Assembly (NCBI GenBank): GCA_021186555.1
Contig: JAJKFL010000004.1
Location: 18,752,406 to 18,816,405 of the forward strand
Source: Reticulitermes speratus
Taxonomy: Eukaryota > Arthropoda > Insecta > Blattodea > Rhinotermitidae
DNA length: 64,000 nucleotides
Direction of reading: 5' to 3'
Positions 11,995 to 22,860 of the stretch are shown here, piece after piece. The notes beneath the pieces are model-generated. The model had not been told where the DNA came from. It was given only the letters and a program-made list of their open reading frames with translations, and made no database searches. Each line of letters starts with the position of its first letter. The first letter of the stretch is position 1. The translations under genes were made by a program, and so were the position numbers.

Positions 11995-13574
11995 TAAAGT
12001 GCCGTCGTATTTTATGCGACGGGTACATTTCTGAAGAGCTCGCAAAATTCAAGACTAATTTTCCCATAGGAATAAATGTAAATTAGGGGTGATGCCTTCT
12101 CGGAGTCCATAAATTTATGACCATTGTAGCATGTTTTTGCTTGTAAACAAACATTTAAGCAGCGTATTAATAAATAAAGGATAAAAGTTTATTTAATGAC
12201 AGTTTTATTAATAAATGTAATAGACTGTCTAAAAAACTGGAAAAGATCACCATATTCCGACGACACTGAAGGAACAGGGGATGCAAGAGGCGACTATTTA
12301 GGCACAGTGTCTCGTCACTTGATTTTGAAGGCAGGTCTTACTAATTATTTTTAATTTTGGATTCGCATTTTTTCAAATTATGCGCATAAAGTGAGTCTTT
12401 ATTAAAATTTCTGTATACTATCGCGCTATTTCAAATTCGCCTAACATGCCACCGCGCTGTAGTTGTGGATCTGTATGCATCATGTGCCTTGATATTCATT
12501 CACTGTGCATGTATATCTGTTGCTGTAAGGCCAATTGCTCCCTATATAATTTTTATTTTTATAAAATGGATATGAAGTTTGATCTGTTGTTAATGTAAGC
12601 CTTATGTTTAATCGGTGTGAAACAAAATTGATTTTCCCCTACATTAGTATTTAAACGACGTACCTGAATTAATTTCTTTGATATGGACCCATGTGACATT
12701 TTTCTAACTGATTAGTATTGTGTAATTTTCCGCTTATTATATACGAGACTATACAATGGGCTGTTGTTAGAGGGTCGTCTTGTTCATAACATCTAGACAT
12801 CGCCGCGAGTCAAAGTGAGTTTCATACCGTTCAGTTGCCAGACTGCTCTACTCTACAAAATCAAATCTGGAGAAAGTCGTAAGTCCTTTTTGCCGTGAGA
12901 GGCGTGTTTTTTGATAAGGTTTGTGGGACCGAGTAGAAGAGATGACCAATTAAAGCATACCTGTGGATGTGCTCCAACATTCCACAAGTGCAGTTGTCAC
13001 AGCTGTCAATGGAACTAACTTCTCCTGCGGACACCCTTAGGGGAAGAACTGGCATTTACCTCTTAGCCACAGCGAGCCGAACTTTCAACGACGTGGCCAT
13101 CAATTAGACATGTTTAAAGATGCTGAGGGTACACACGTATGCGGAGGAACGAGCGACACGCGATCAGTTAAATACACTTATTTCCATTTTATGTCCTGAA
13201 ACATAAGTGGTTTGCATTTTTCGTAGGAGCTTTTTCGCACTGTTGCTTGAACATCTGTAACATTCGACCGGTTCGCCTCTCCTCACAGTTAAAGCTGCTC
13301 TGGGCGAAAATACTTTGATGAAATGTTCTTTCCTGCGACTGTTATAGATGATAGACGAACAACGAGCATTCGAGTTTAAATATTTAGAAACCTTAACGAA
13401 TCCAGTCGTACTGAGTCATTTTAGGGAAGTAATCTTTCGCAAAAGTGGAAAGTTGACATCTTTTGTAGCATAATGTGCAGAAGCCTTGGTTCACTTACTT
13501 GTGAATTCTCTGTTCGCAGTCCACCAACAAACAATAAGTCATCACGAAATATGCACGCGTAGATAAGGCGGTCA
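11995..13574. other. No gene seen
   Basis: A minus-strand frame at 12861-13055 has a CDNCTCG..EHIH pattern reminiscent of the cysteine-rich C-terminus of some non-LTR ORF2 proteins. It is too short and isolated to call. Confidence 0.4.
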
Positions 13575-13705
13575 GCGTGAAATTCATCACTTACCTCCAT
13601 CTAGCGTCAAAGATAAGAATGCCTGGAGATGTATCTCCATTCAAACGTACGTCTTCATTGCGTTGTGCTTAGTCTAGCACAGGCACAACTTTAACTTTTA
13701 CCGAA
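13575..13705 (+). mobile_element. SINE family B fragment
   Basis: Distal body of family B (CTTACCTCCATCTAG to the TTTAACTTTTACC terminus); 5'-truncated. Confidence 0.55.
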
Positions 13706-13935
13706 GTAGATTGACACATCTCATATACTTTTAAAAGTCCATACCAAAATGTTATTTAGAAGGCTTTACCATATTCCTTCTTCTTTAATACGGCCACCGC
13801 ATAGGCCTCTGCTTCAGAACAATGATCTAGATGAGAATTTAATGTAGCCCATATTCCGTGCAGTAGACTGAATAGGCAGTATTTAACCCAGCAATTTGCA
13901 CAGTTAACAATAAACAATAATTTGTCATTTATGAC

Positions 13936-13983
13936 GTCCCTCCTATATATTTCGGCCTCTACAAGGCCATCATCAGGGAGGTT
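13936..13983 (-). ncRNA. Hammerhead ribozyme motif (canonical core)
   Basis: On the minus strand the order is: stem I strand CCTCC, the conserved box CTGATGA (13970-13976), stem II GGCC-loop-GGCC (perfect 4-bp stem, loop TTGTAGA), GAAA (13950-13953), a very short stem III region TATATA, then GGAGGG, which pairs with the CCTCC strand. All invariant core bases of a type I hammerhead are present, and the predicted cleavage follows AUA. The very short stem III matches the minimal hammerheads described from Penelope-like elements. Activity is inferred, not shown. Confidence 0.75.
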
Positions 13984-14087
13984 GTATACAAAGGAATACA
14001 GACAGAGTAAATTTTGTCGAATACATATTTTAACGCTATACATGCACATCCTTGACAGAATTTGCTGTATCTGTATTCCCTTGTATA

Positions 14088-14136
14088 CAACCTCCCTGGT
14101 GATGGCCTTGTAAAGGCCGAAACATGTAGGAGGGAC
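14088..14136 (+). ncRNA. Hammerhead ribozyme motif, mutated core
   Basis: Mirror of the motif at 13936-13983 on the opposite strand: CCTCC, then CTGGTGA (14096-14102) in place of CTGATGA, GGCC-TTGTAAA-GGCC stem II, GAAAC (14119-14123), ATGTA, GGAGGG. The A-to-G change in the invariant box should reduce or abolish cleavage, whereas stems I and II are kept. Confidence 0.65.
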
Positions 14137-14194
14137 ACCATAAATGGCAAATTATTGTTTATTGTTGATTGTGCAAATTTTTTAATTAAATACT

Positions 14195-15138
14195 CTATAG
14201 ATCTAGATGAGATTTGAAGTTCTTGCAGCGATGAGTGGGAATAACACTTCTGGGGTGTGACACCGTGTAGTCTGGAAAAAATTTATGGATATTTCGGAGG
14301 AATCTGCTGACTACATCTTCAGAGTAAAAGATTTTATGTTAGTGACTACCAGATTACACGGCATAACTTTCCAGAAGACTGTGTTCCTCCACCGATGTAT
14401 GTGTTCTCAAAATCCCACCTGGAAATAATGATTATATCTAATGCAATAGAATCAGACAGCTGTCGGAAACTTGTGACAGTTCATGTGGTCCCACTGGTGC
14501 CGCGTCATTAGCCACTCAAGACGCAGTGAGTCAGCGACAACGATGTGATCACGAGTCGGCGAGAGGACCTTCTGTTCGGTCACTACTAATGTAATTCGTA
14601 ATGAATGCATTATATCGATTCTGCTGCGCCGTTCGGGCTGGACACGCTTAAACAGAAGTCTAACAAATACTGAGGCCGCTGACTTAAAAGCGTGCGATGC
14701 AACGCATTAAGATTCTGTCGTTAGAACTAGCACCGTAACATCGGTTCAGGCTTCAAAACTCGGAAATATACTTACGCATTTCTGGTGGCCAGTAAATGTT
14801 TCCGGACCCTCCCGAGAAACACAGAGGAGAGATACTGTAAGAATTCCTCTTTCTTTCAATAGGAACTAACACAACCTAAACGTCGGTCCCCATAACATGT
14901 GACTTCTGTCCTTTCCCAATCACATCTTGCCTGTTCAGTTATAGAGACGTCAGTCACCAGTAATAACAATTTACTGATATCTTTCCCCTCCTCCGGACAG
15001 ATCCCTTCTTACGAAGATAATCATTGCTGGCATGGTCAAGAACGTCACCACATTTGCGACCACGTAAATGTCTTTACCACACTCACGCTAGCACACCATG
15101 CTAAGCCGTTTCAAATCACTCAAACCCCCTTGATTTAA
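14195..15138. other. No gene seen
   Basis: No feature recognised; short frames only. Confidence 0.45.
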
Positions 15139-15370
15139 GGCTTCCGCCGCAATGTTGATGAGATCTGCGCTCTTCTGGGATATCATGCGGCGTCGTGTGG
15201 TAATTGTTTACCGACGTTTCGGGACAACATACGGGTCCCGGGACCGATATGTTGTCCCGAAACGTAGGTAAACAATTACCACACGACGTCATGGGACCCA
15301 TATGTTGTCCTGAGACGTCGGTAAACAAATACCACACGGCGCCGCGTAATATCCCAGAAGAGCGCAGATC
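15139..15370. repeat. Palindromic repeat P1, copy 2, with an extra partial arm
   Basis: Inverted copy structure like 6976-7197. The left arm runs from GGCTTCCGCC to the centre near 15240. It is followed by an inverted partial arm (15241-15291) and then another partial repeat of that arm (to 15370). An 8-bp direct repeat TCAAACCC lies at 15120-15127 and 15374-15381, possibly a target duplication. Hammerhead-like GGGAC/GTCCC plus GAAAC elements are present. Confidence 0.65.
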
Positions 15371-18300
15371 CAGTCAAACCCTGTTCTTTAACAACCATTT
15401 TAATATTATCCTGACACTACGTTTCATAAAGCTGCCTCTTGGTTTCCAACTGAACCATTATGTGTATCTTTTCCAGCGTCCTAAATAGCCTGTCAAGAAA
15501 GTTGAGCAGTGACTAAGCGGTCTAATAAATGTTGCATATTACAAAGAGCGAAAATCCTCACTGCATGATTTTCTCCATTAACCTGCCTCTCACTTCTTCC
15601 GGTGTCCAAACAGCACCTCAGAACCCTGTTCCTGAACACTCTCAATCTGTGGCACCCCCCCCCCCCCCCCCGCAGGGTAAGACACCAAGTTTTGCACCCT
15701 GATAAAACAACGGGTAAAGTTATAGTTTTTGTAATTTAATCTGTAGTATAATAGATACGGGAAGGAAAGACGAAAGATTATAAACTCTTGAAAGGTACGA
15801 AATATTTCCCAAAATTAATTTGCTGTTTGTACATGTAAATTTTTATTTTTGTCATTTCCAGGTCTGAAACATGTAAAAAGAAGAACCTAAGATGTATACA
15901 GAGATACAGTTATGCACAGAACTGACTCCTTCCATGTTTAGAATTTCCGTAAGGAAGACACTCCTTTGTTTTATATTTTATGGTAGCCTATAAATGCAGC
16001 TGCACATTTCACATAGTTAATTAAAAGTGTCAGGATATTGCAAACGAATTGCAGATGCCAAAGACATTCAGAAAATAAGGTCCGGGCTCGAATGGACATA
16101 TTTAATTAACAAAACGGGCATGTTAATTATGTGTCCTTCACATTTATTATTCCTGCTTCTTGGTTCGCCAGTTACATACGCGCTTTCTTCTACAGATTAA
16201 ATCAACGCCTTTGGGTACCGTAGTGATTAAGAGTGACAACCTATAGTTTATGTGGCTTGATATAAGAGAAGTCACATAAGAGATGATTAAAACACGGTGA
16301 AAGAAATGAAAATTATAAGAAATTGAAGTATTACTGTTAATCTGCAAAAAACGTAGATTTCCATAGATTCAAGCCTGAACAACTGATCTACAATACGAAT
16401 ATTTCGCCATTTATTTGTATCTCTTTCTCGTTTACTTTTGTCGTGATCATATATTCATACTTTCATGTGTTCAGTATTTGTTTATTCTTTCCTTTGTTCC
16501 CGCCTTCACGTATTTCGTAGTACGTCTATTTCAGACGGTTGTACATACTACCGCCATCTTCTGGAAAGTTTGAGTAACATAAAAACGCGTGGAACGTGCT
16601 GCCATCTGTAAGGAAAATGTAATCGCATGGCATTCTGAAGAAAATAATGTTTCAGTATTTTACCACTTTTAAATACGTTGCTGAACTAATGCCACGTATT
16701 GACCTGTACGAAGGTACTAAAATGCAAGATTTTAGGTTCTTACGACTGAAAAATTAGGACTTCTGTGTGATAACGACGCTGTATCGTTGGACGTGTGGTT
16801 CCTGATATTTCCAAGTCTGCTAGCACCGTTGGGCAGTGACGTGTGAGAAACGTAAGTTGATGTCCCTTGTTCCGCGTAGCCATTCCTACGCACGAAGAGC
16901 ATTGTTAGGCTGTGACACAAGAGCCTTGTAGTCATAATAGAGATACGCCGACTGGTTGTTAGTAACGCGAACGAAATCTGCTATCTACGCATGCGCCGTC
17001 TCTCTAACTGGAATACAGTCTCTTACTGACATGAGCCTGTGTGGTGTGTTGTTACGTAATACTCTATTAACTACTACGTTGGACCGAACAATTACTTAAC
17101 AGGCTTATATCACCCTAAATAATTATACTAATTACAGTTTACAGTCATCTTATACTTCACTACCTGTGAAGAGTAAATAAACACTAGCTCCTGTATAAAA
17201 AGTACCATAGAGCCTACTAAATTACACAGAATGTTCCATCAAAAAAGAAATCTTCTAGGTACGTCCCTTTCAACAGAAGCTCCTGCGCCATCTGTCAATA
17301 TAACGTCTATAATAAGATTGCGTAGATACTATTAAACTGATCCACTACTCGCTCTTTAAGTAACATATAGAGGTCTCTTCCATTGTTAAATAAAAAAACC
17401 TGTCTCTCTCTCTCTGACAATTTGAATATCTCATGTAGAAAAACTGTTGTTTTGTTATATTTTCATTCAAAGTGAGGTTATTATTTGGAAATTGTCTCAT
17501 GGCCACATTTTCTAGTGACATTTTGTGGGTGGAGTTACACAAAATGAAAGGTGCAAAATGCCAAATTTAAATCTACAGATATTACAATATACACATTAAC
17601 TTTATGGGTCTTGGAGGACTTTAAGACAAATGCGTATCGATGTCGTTTGTGGTCATGGTATTCTTGCAAACACAGGTTATGTTTGTCACATGTCACATAC
17701 CTGATGTTATGAAGCACCTATTGCCTTTTATCACAACAAAGTCACAATAGTACTTAACATTTTGGCAGTGTTAGTTTTTCTTCTTTTTGTTCTTACAGTG
17801 GTTGAACAGGTTTCTGCTCGAACTGAGAGAGCATGATATTTCATTATAACAAGTGTATTTCTGTGGCGCTTCATGGTGATGACTGGTTGTCTTGCCGTCA
17901 GTGAAAGACTGGGTCTCTGCTTCCTGGCCACTGCAAATATAAATGAGGTTAGAAAGCTGGCAAATCTTAAGATTGATGTGTGTGATTAAAAAAAAAATAA
18001 AACAAACAGGAGAATTCTAAACAAATGGTAGGACTGGTTCTTTACTCATCTTTACGATTGCTTTAAGTAAATGTTAATATATGTTAAACATTTCATGCTT
18101 ATTTTCTGACACAACTCCTTTTACTTTGTTATAATTCAAATCCAAGCTGTGTAATTATGTTCATCACAGTTTATATGGCACACTAACATATGTGGTCAGA
18201 AGACTGACACATTAAAGCATAAAATACAAGGTATTCCTGTAACATACCTTAAAATGTCCCAAGGAATGACCACAACAAGCAGTCTAATATGTATAAAGTT

Positions 18301-19158
18301 TGTGTAAGTTACACAGAAAAAAGAGTTGTATGCAACAGAAACTTTCAAGTATAACTTTAAGATCAGTCTTCTGGGAGAAGACACTGTCTAGTTTCGTGGA
18401 AATACTGCTACAGGGAAGACCTTATTTAATGCTTAGGTTATGTTACTGAAAGTGGGAATATAGAAAATAGCACAGAACAGAGTCTGTTGTCATAAAAGAA
18501 TTCATGAAAATACCTCACATTCGGACCTTTGAAATCCTGTCAGCTACGAGTAAAAACAAAAGTTAGTCTAATCCAAGGCAAGGCAACATTAAGTGAATCT
18601 TTGACCACTAAAATGTGTCAGTGTTTTGGAATTAGTTGAATATTACCGAATATTCTGTCAGTTTGCAACAATATATGCCAGGTCTGTATACTTTATTTTG
18701 AGAGCAGTACATGTTGCGTTGTATTTGTAGGGATGCTAAAATTTTGCTGTTTCATATTATGCGTAAGTGTGGCAGGCTGTACAGAATTGTGTTGCATATG
18801 ATTCTTGGTAGTAATATTGGTACGATGGTCGATTATTGCTGTTTTCCAGGCAACTAAGGAATGATAAATTGGACTGTGTCTGGATGAAGGTTTCAGGTCA
18901 GATGTTTCAAAGTGGCCTGTATGCTGTATAGATATCTTGGAATAATACTTGGACAGTCTTGGTGATTTTATTCCTTTTGCAGCTCTTAGTGTTGTGTTAG
19001 CCGATTAGCCTGCCTCTGAGAAGTGAGACTAAAACTTGGCTATTTTTTGTATTTCATAATGAGTGAAAATGACCAAATTGGGAAGAAGGTTGCAGCCATA
19101 CTTGGTTATAGGCCAAATAACAGCCTCCCCCAGATTTGCAGGATTAGTGGTCTTCGCG
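15371..19158. other. No convincing gene; poly-C run at about 15654
   Basis: A poly-C run lies at about 15654-15671. The remaining 3.5 kb is AT-rich. Minus-strand frames at 17535-17931 and 18196-18384 are short, disagree in frame and match no family I know. No upstream exon of the NSD-like gene was found here. Confidence 0.4.
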
Positions 19159-19254
19159 ATGCCTGTGAGATTGACAAAGGTTCGATCAAAAGGAGGGGAG
19201 ACTTACGATGTCTTTCTCAAAAAAAGACAAAGCAAGGGAAACACAACTAAATCA
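19159..19254 (+). pseudogene. NSD-like coding exon 1, 5' part
   Basis: The ATG at 19159 opens the frame MPVRLTKVRSKGGETYDVF..., which runs to KGNTTKS at 19254, where the retrotransposon begins. The frame resumes exactly in phase after the insertion at 21707. The start is chosen as the first ATG in the frame that continues across the insertion; the overlapping frame from 19023 is out of phase. A splice acceptor (TTTGCAG, ending about 19140) lies just upstream, so translation could also start in an unseen 5' exon. Confidence 0.55.
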
Positions 19255-21706
19255 TCATCATCATCATTTATTTACAATCCATAGATCCAATATACAGTCA
19301 CAAAGACAAAACAGGATGTGGATTTGGTCAACAGCATATGAATTAATAAGTTATATAATATATACATTGTCAAATAAATACAAGCAGTTTGTAAAAAAAC
19401 AGACATAATATATAAAATGATAATAAAACAATTCAAGCTTAGAATAACAAGTCATGCTGACATCTGGATAATAACCTTTAATATAATATAGACCTAGTAG
19501 AAAATGTAGTAATAGGTACAAATTAATTACAACTATTATGCTTTGGGATGGTAATAAAAAAATTTCAGTTTTTGTCAGGATCAAATTTAGTATCATAAGC
19601 AAAGTATTCCTCCAAGGAGTAGAATGAGTTTAGTAGAAGGAATTTTTTTAATGTAAGTTTAAATTTATATGCATCATCTGATAATTTCTTTATTCTTTGG
19701 GGCAAGAAGTTGTAAATATTGATAGCAGAGAAATACACACCTTTCTGAGCTTTGGTTAAGTGTAATAGTGGAGGGTGTAAATTGGCACTATGTCTTGTGC
19801 AGATAGAATGAATTTCAGAATTAGTTAAAAATATTTCGTTATTTTTAATAACAAATAATAATATTGAGAATATGTATTGACAATAAAACGGCAAGATTCT
19901 TAATTCTTTGAAAATTTTGCGACGAGTCACATTTCCGAATACCCGTGATTAACCTAATTACCTTTTTTTGAAGTTTAAAAACAGAATGACTGTGTGTTGA
20001 ATTTCCCCAAAAAATTATCCCATATGACATTATCGAATGAAAGTAGGAGAAGTAAATATTTGTCAAAGTTGTCAATGGCATGAGAGATTTTAGTATCCTA
20101 ATAGCATAACTCGCCGAACCTAATTTGGTATGTAAATAGTCAATATGGTTCCTCCAAGTGATATTAGTATCCAGTATTAATCCAAGAAATTTTATACTTT
20201 GTGTATTTGAGATATAATTATTATTTTAATTTATTGATAGATTGATATTATTATTAGGTTTACATGAGAATTGCATAAAATGAGTTTTATTATAGTTTAA
20301 TGTAAGCATATTATTTGCAAACCAGATATTTAGAACAGTAAATGATGAATTAAGTTCTTTTATAAATTTATTTAAATTGGAATATGAGTAAACTATACTT
20401 GTGTCATCAGCAAATAAAGTAGGAGTGCCAGTATCCTTTAATATGAAAGGCAAATCATTTATGTAAATGAGGAAAAGCAATGGGCCCAACATAGAGCCTT
20501 GTGGTACACCTGTACAAACCATTTCCCACTCAGAAGAGTATATAGTCGAGCTATTATTTCCTATTAGAACTCTCTGGTATCTATCACTTAAGTATGATCT
20601 AATCAATTTATATGTTTTTCCTGTTATACCATAAAATTCCATTTTAGACATTAATATTGTATGATTGGACACTATCAAAAGCCTTTCTAATATCACAGAA
20701 AATACCACCCACTATTGATCTATTATTAAGAGATGTTAGGACAGCATCTAGTAATTTGTAAGAGGCCAATTCTGTTGATAGTTTATTTCTAAATCCATAT
20801 TGTTCAGGAGCAAATACTTTATTTTTGACAAAATATGTGTATACAATCTTTTATAAACTACTTTATCCAAAATTTTAGAAAATGATGTCAATAGAGAAAT
20901 TGGTCTATAATTAGTTATATCAGCCGTATCACCTTCTTTGAATATAGGATGAATTTGGGCATATTTTAGTCTTAAAGGAAATGTACCCGTGGCTAATGTC
21001 TTGTTTATTATATAAGTTAATGGAGATATTATGTAAGGAGTACTCATTTTTAATATTTTCATAGAAATTTCATCATATCCAGATGAGTTTTTGGTTTTTA
21101 GTTTCTTTATGATATTTCGTTTGTGTTTGTGGGTGTGAGAGATATAATAGGAAAAGGGTTATTAAAGGCTTTGTATAAATATGCCAGAGATTGTGAGCTG
21201 CTGATTGTACTGTTATTTGAAGAGTTATGAGCAAGAATTGTAGTTGCAATATTAGCATAATATCTATTAAATTCATTAGCTATAGTTTGATAGTTGTGAC
21301 TTAATTTACCATTTATTTTGATTAGTGGCTTATTGAGATTTTTGTGTTTTGTATTAGTTTCTGTTTTGACTATCTGCCAAATTGTTTTCAACTAATTAGT
21401 AGAATTTATGATGTTATTATTGTAATGAAGTCTTATAGCGGCTTTAATTACATCTGATGAAACTTGGGAATACTTTTTATAGTGGTTTTTTATTCTTGTA
21501 TTGTTGGAGTTCCTACTAATTAGATACAGGTCTCTTTTGCGAATACTAGATATTTTTATGCCCTTTGTTATCCAGTCATTATTCCTCTTTATTTTATTAA
21601 ATTTCTTTAAAGGAAAACAATGATAGAATGCCCTTAGGTAGGTGGTAAGAAAATTATTGAAAATTGTATCAGAAGCATATAAGTTATTCTGAAAAATTCC
21701 ATTGTG
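19255..21706 (-). mobile_element. 5'-truncated non-LTR retrotransposon (CR1/Jockey-like) inside NSD-like exon
   Basis: The minus strand encodes, in broken frames, reverse transcriptase blocks: NYRPISLLTSFSKILDKVVY (about 20890), GVPQGSMLGPLLFLIYINDL (about 20480) and FADDTSI (about 20420). A C-terminal region with QKGVYFSAI and FYSLEEYF follows. The 3' end carries a TGA/ATG-type microsatellite (plus-strand TCATCATCATCATCA from 19255). The endonuclease domain is missing, so the copy is 5'-truncated, and its ORF is interrupted by at least three frame breaks. A 6-bp repeat AAATCA occurs at 19249-19254 and 21707-21712. Confidence 0.85.
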
Positions 21707-21998
21707 AAATCAGAGAAGCCAGATGCAGACTGTGATAATGTTGAATGTTTCCCAGTGAAACCTGAAGCCACATCTGCTTTTGAAGCAGCACTTTGTTCAG
21801 AAAATGTGAAAGAGGAGGTACAGAGTGAGGTAACTGATCATACACACAAGAGCTCTGAAATGACAGTCTCTAATGAGAAGGTGCCTGGATGTGACTGGGC
21901 AGTTGGAGCCCTTGCATGGGCTCATGTTTCTGGTTATCCTTTCTGGCCGTGCATGATTACTTTGGATCCACATCAGAGAATCTTCACCAAGACAAGTG
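21707..21998 (+). pseudogene. NSD-like coding exon 1, 3' part with PWWP start
   Basis: Continues the frame of 19159-19254. An acidic linker (KSEKPDADCDNVE..) leads into WAVGALAWAHVSGYPFWPCM, the first half of a PWWP domain with the signature in the form PFWP. The exon ends at AAG ACA AGT G followed by GTAAGTGG, giving a phase 1 donor. Confidence 0.8.
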
Positions 21999-22195
21999 GT
22001 AAGTGGTTTATTGTGGTGTAGATTGAGTGTATGAATGACTGGTTTTGTGGTACTATTACATTTTTATCTCCTGTGTCATTTGTGTTGTCAAAGCAACTTT
22101 ATGGAAGTTTATCAACAGTTCCTGTACCTACTGTGAACCATTGTAATCTACACACTCCTGTCACCAAAGTTGTGTTTTATTTATGACTGCTGATT

Positions 22196-22480
22196 AAAGG
22201 TAAAAAGTAAAGTAAAGTTCATGTTAGAATAGGCGATTAGAAGTATAGCTCTACTCTTTCTTTAACCTCGGTGCTAGATGAGGGTGGGTGGTGAATGCCA
22301 CGCCCTGGCCACTTTACCCCCTGGAAAAAGACCCGGTACCCATTTTGCAGGAGGCTGGGTGGACCCCAGGGCCAGTATGAATGGGTGCAGAAAATCTTGC
22401 CTCCACTTGGGTTCGAAACCCCAGACTGTCCAGGCTGTAGGGAGTTGCTATATCAACTGAGCCATCTGAGCCCACTTACA
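22196..22480 (-). mobile_element. tRNA-derived SINE, family B, minus-strand copy
   Basis: Reverse-oriented copy in NSD intron 1. It contains TAGAAGTATAGCTCTACTC, CCTCGGTGCTAGATGAGGG and, on the minus strand, a B-box GGTTTCGAACCC (about 22409). It is well preserved and similar to 33048-33335. Confidence 0.85.
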
Positions 22481-22637
22481 ATATCTGGGCATAGTGTAAA
22501 CATATTTAATTGACCTAGTGGAGCTGGTTTAATGTTTGGTAAAGATGTACCATGTCTTGAAACAACCAGTAGTGTGAACATGGTTTTACGTAGTAAGGGA
22601 TAAAGAAAGTTTTGCAGTTCCTTATTGTTTAACAGTC

Positions 22638-22860
22638 TGTACCATGGCTTGCTTTCTCTCACCATGGAGGCCCAGGTTCAATCTGAGACCAGCCCATATG
22701 GGATTGTGGTGGACAAAGTGGCACTGTTACAGGTTTTTCTCTGATTACTTCAGTTTCCTTCTGTATTATTCTACCAGTGCTTCATGCTCATTCATGTGTG
22801 ACTTACACTGTAATCTTGGCAACTGACAGTATCACTAAATAAATCACTGAAGACTGTTAC
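22638..22860 (+). mobile_element. tRNA-like SINE, family D, copy 1
   Basis: CACCATGGAGGCCCAGGTTC with a B-box-like GGTTCAATCTG, then the body GTGGCACTGTTACAGGTTTT. A second copy at 25436-25650 shares the same order. Moderately decayed. Confidence 0.55.

Larger units (their letters stand above)
13878..14194. repeat. Palindromic repeat P2 with hammerhead cores in both arms
   Basis: Two arms of about 140 bp (13878-14018 and about 14058-14194) are inverted copies at roughly 85-90% identity by eye, around a short centre. Both contain the block GGGAGGTTGTATACAA and a TTATTGTTTATTG terminus. Each arm encodes a hammerhead-type core, described separately. The arrangement matches Penelope-like retroelements, whose terminal repeats are known to carry hammerhead motifs. 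No reverse transcriptase is present here. Confidence 0.75.

Noticed and set aside
9121-15671. CRISPR or bacterial-type arrays
   Set aside because: The repeats here are poly-C runs, SINEs and palindromes; nothing has regular spacers, and the context is eukaryotic.
17535-17940. Minus-strand Cys/His/Lys-rich frames that could be two exons of a small protein
   Set aside because: The two open stretches are in different frames, contain a stop, and no splice pair joins them in phase; no family recognised.
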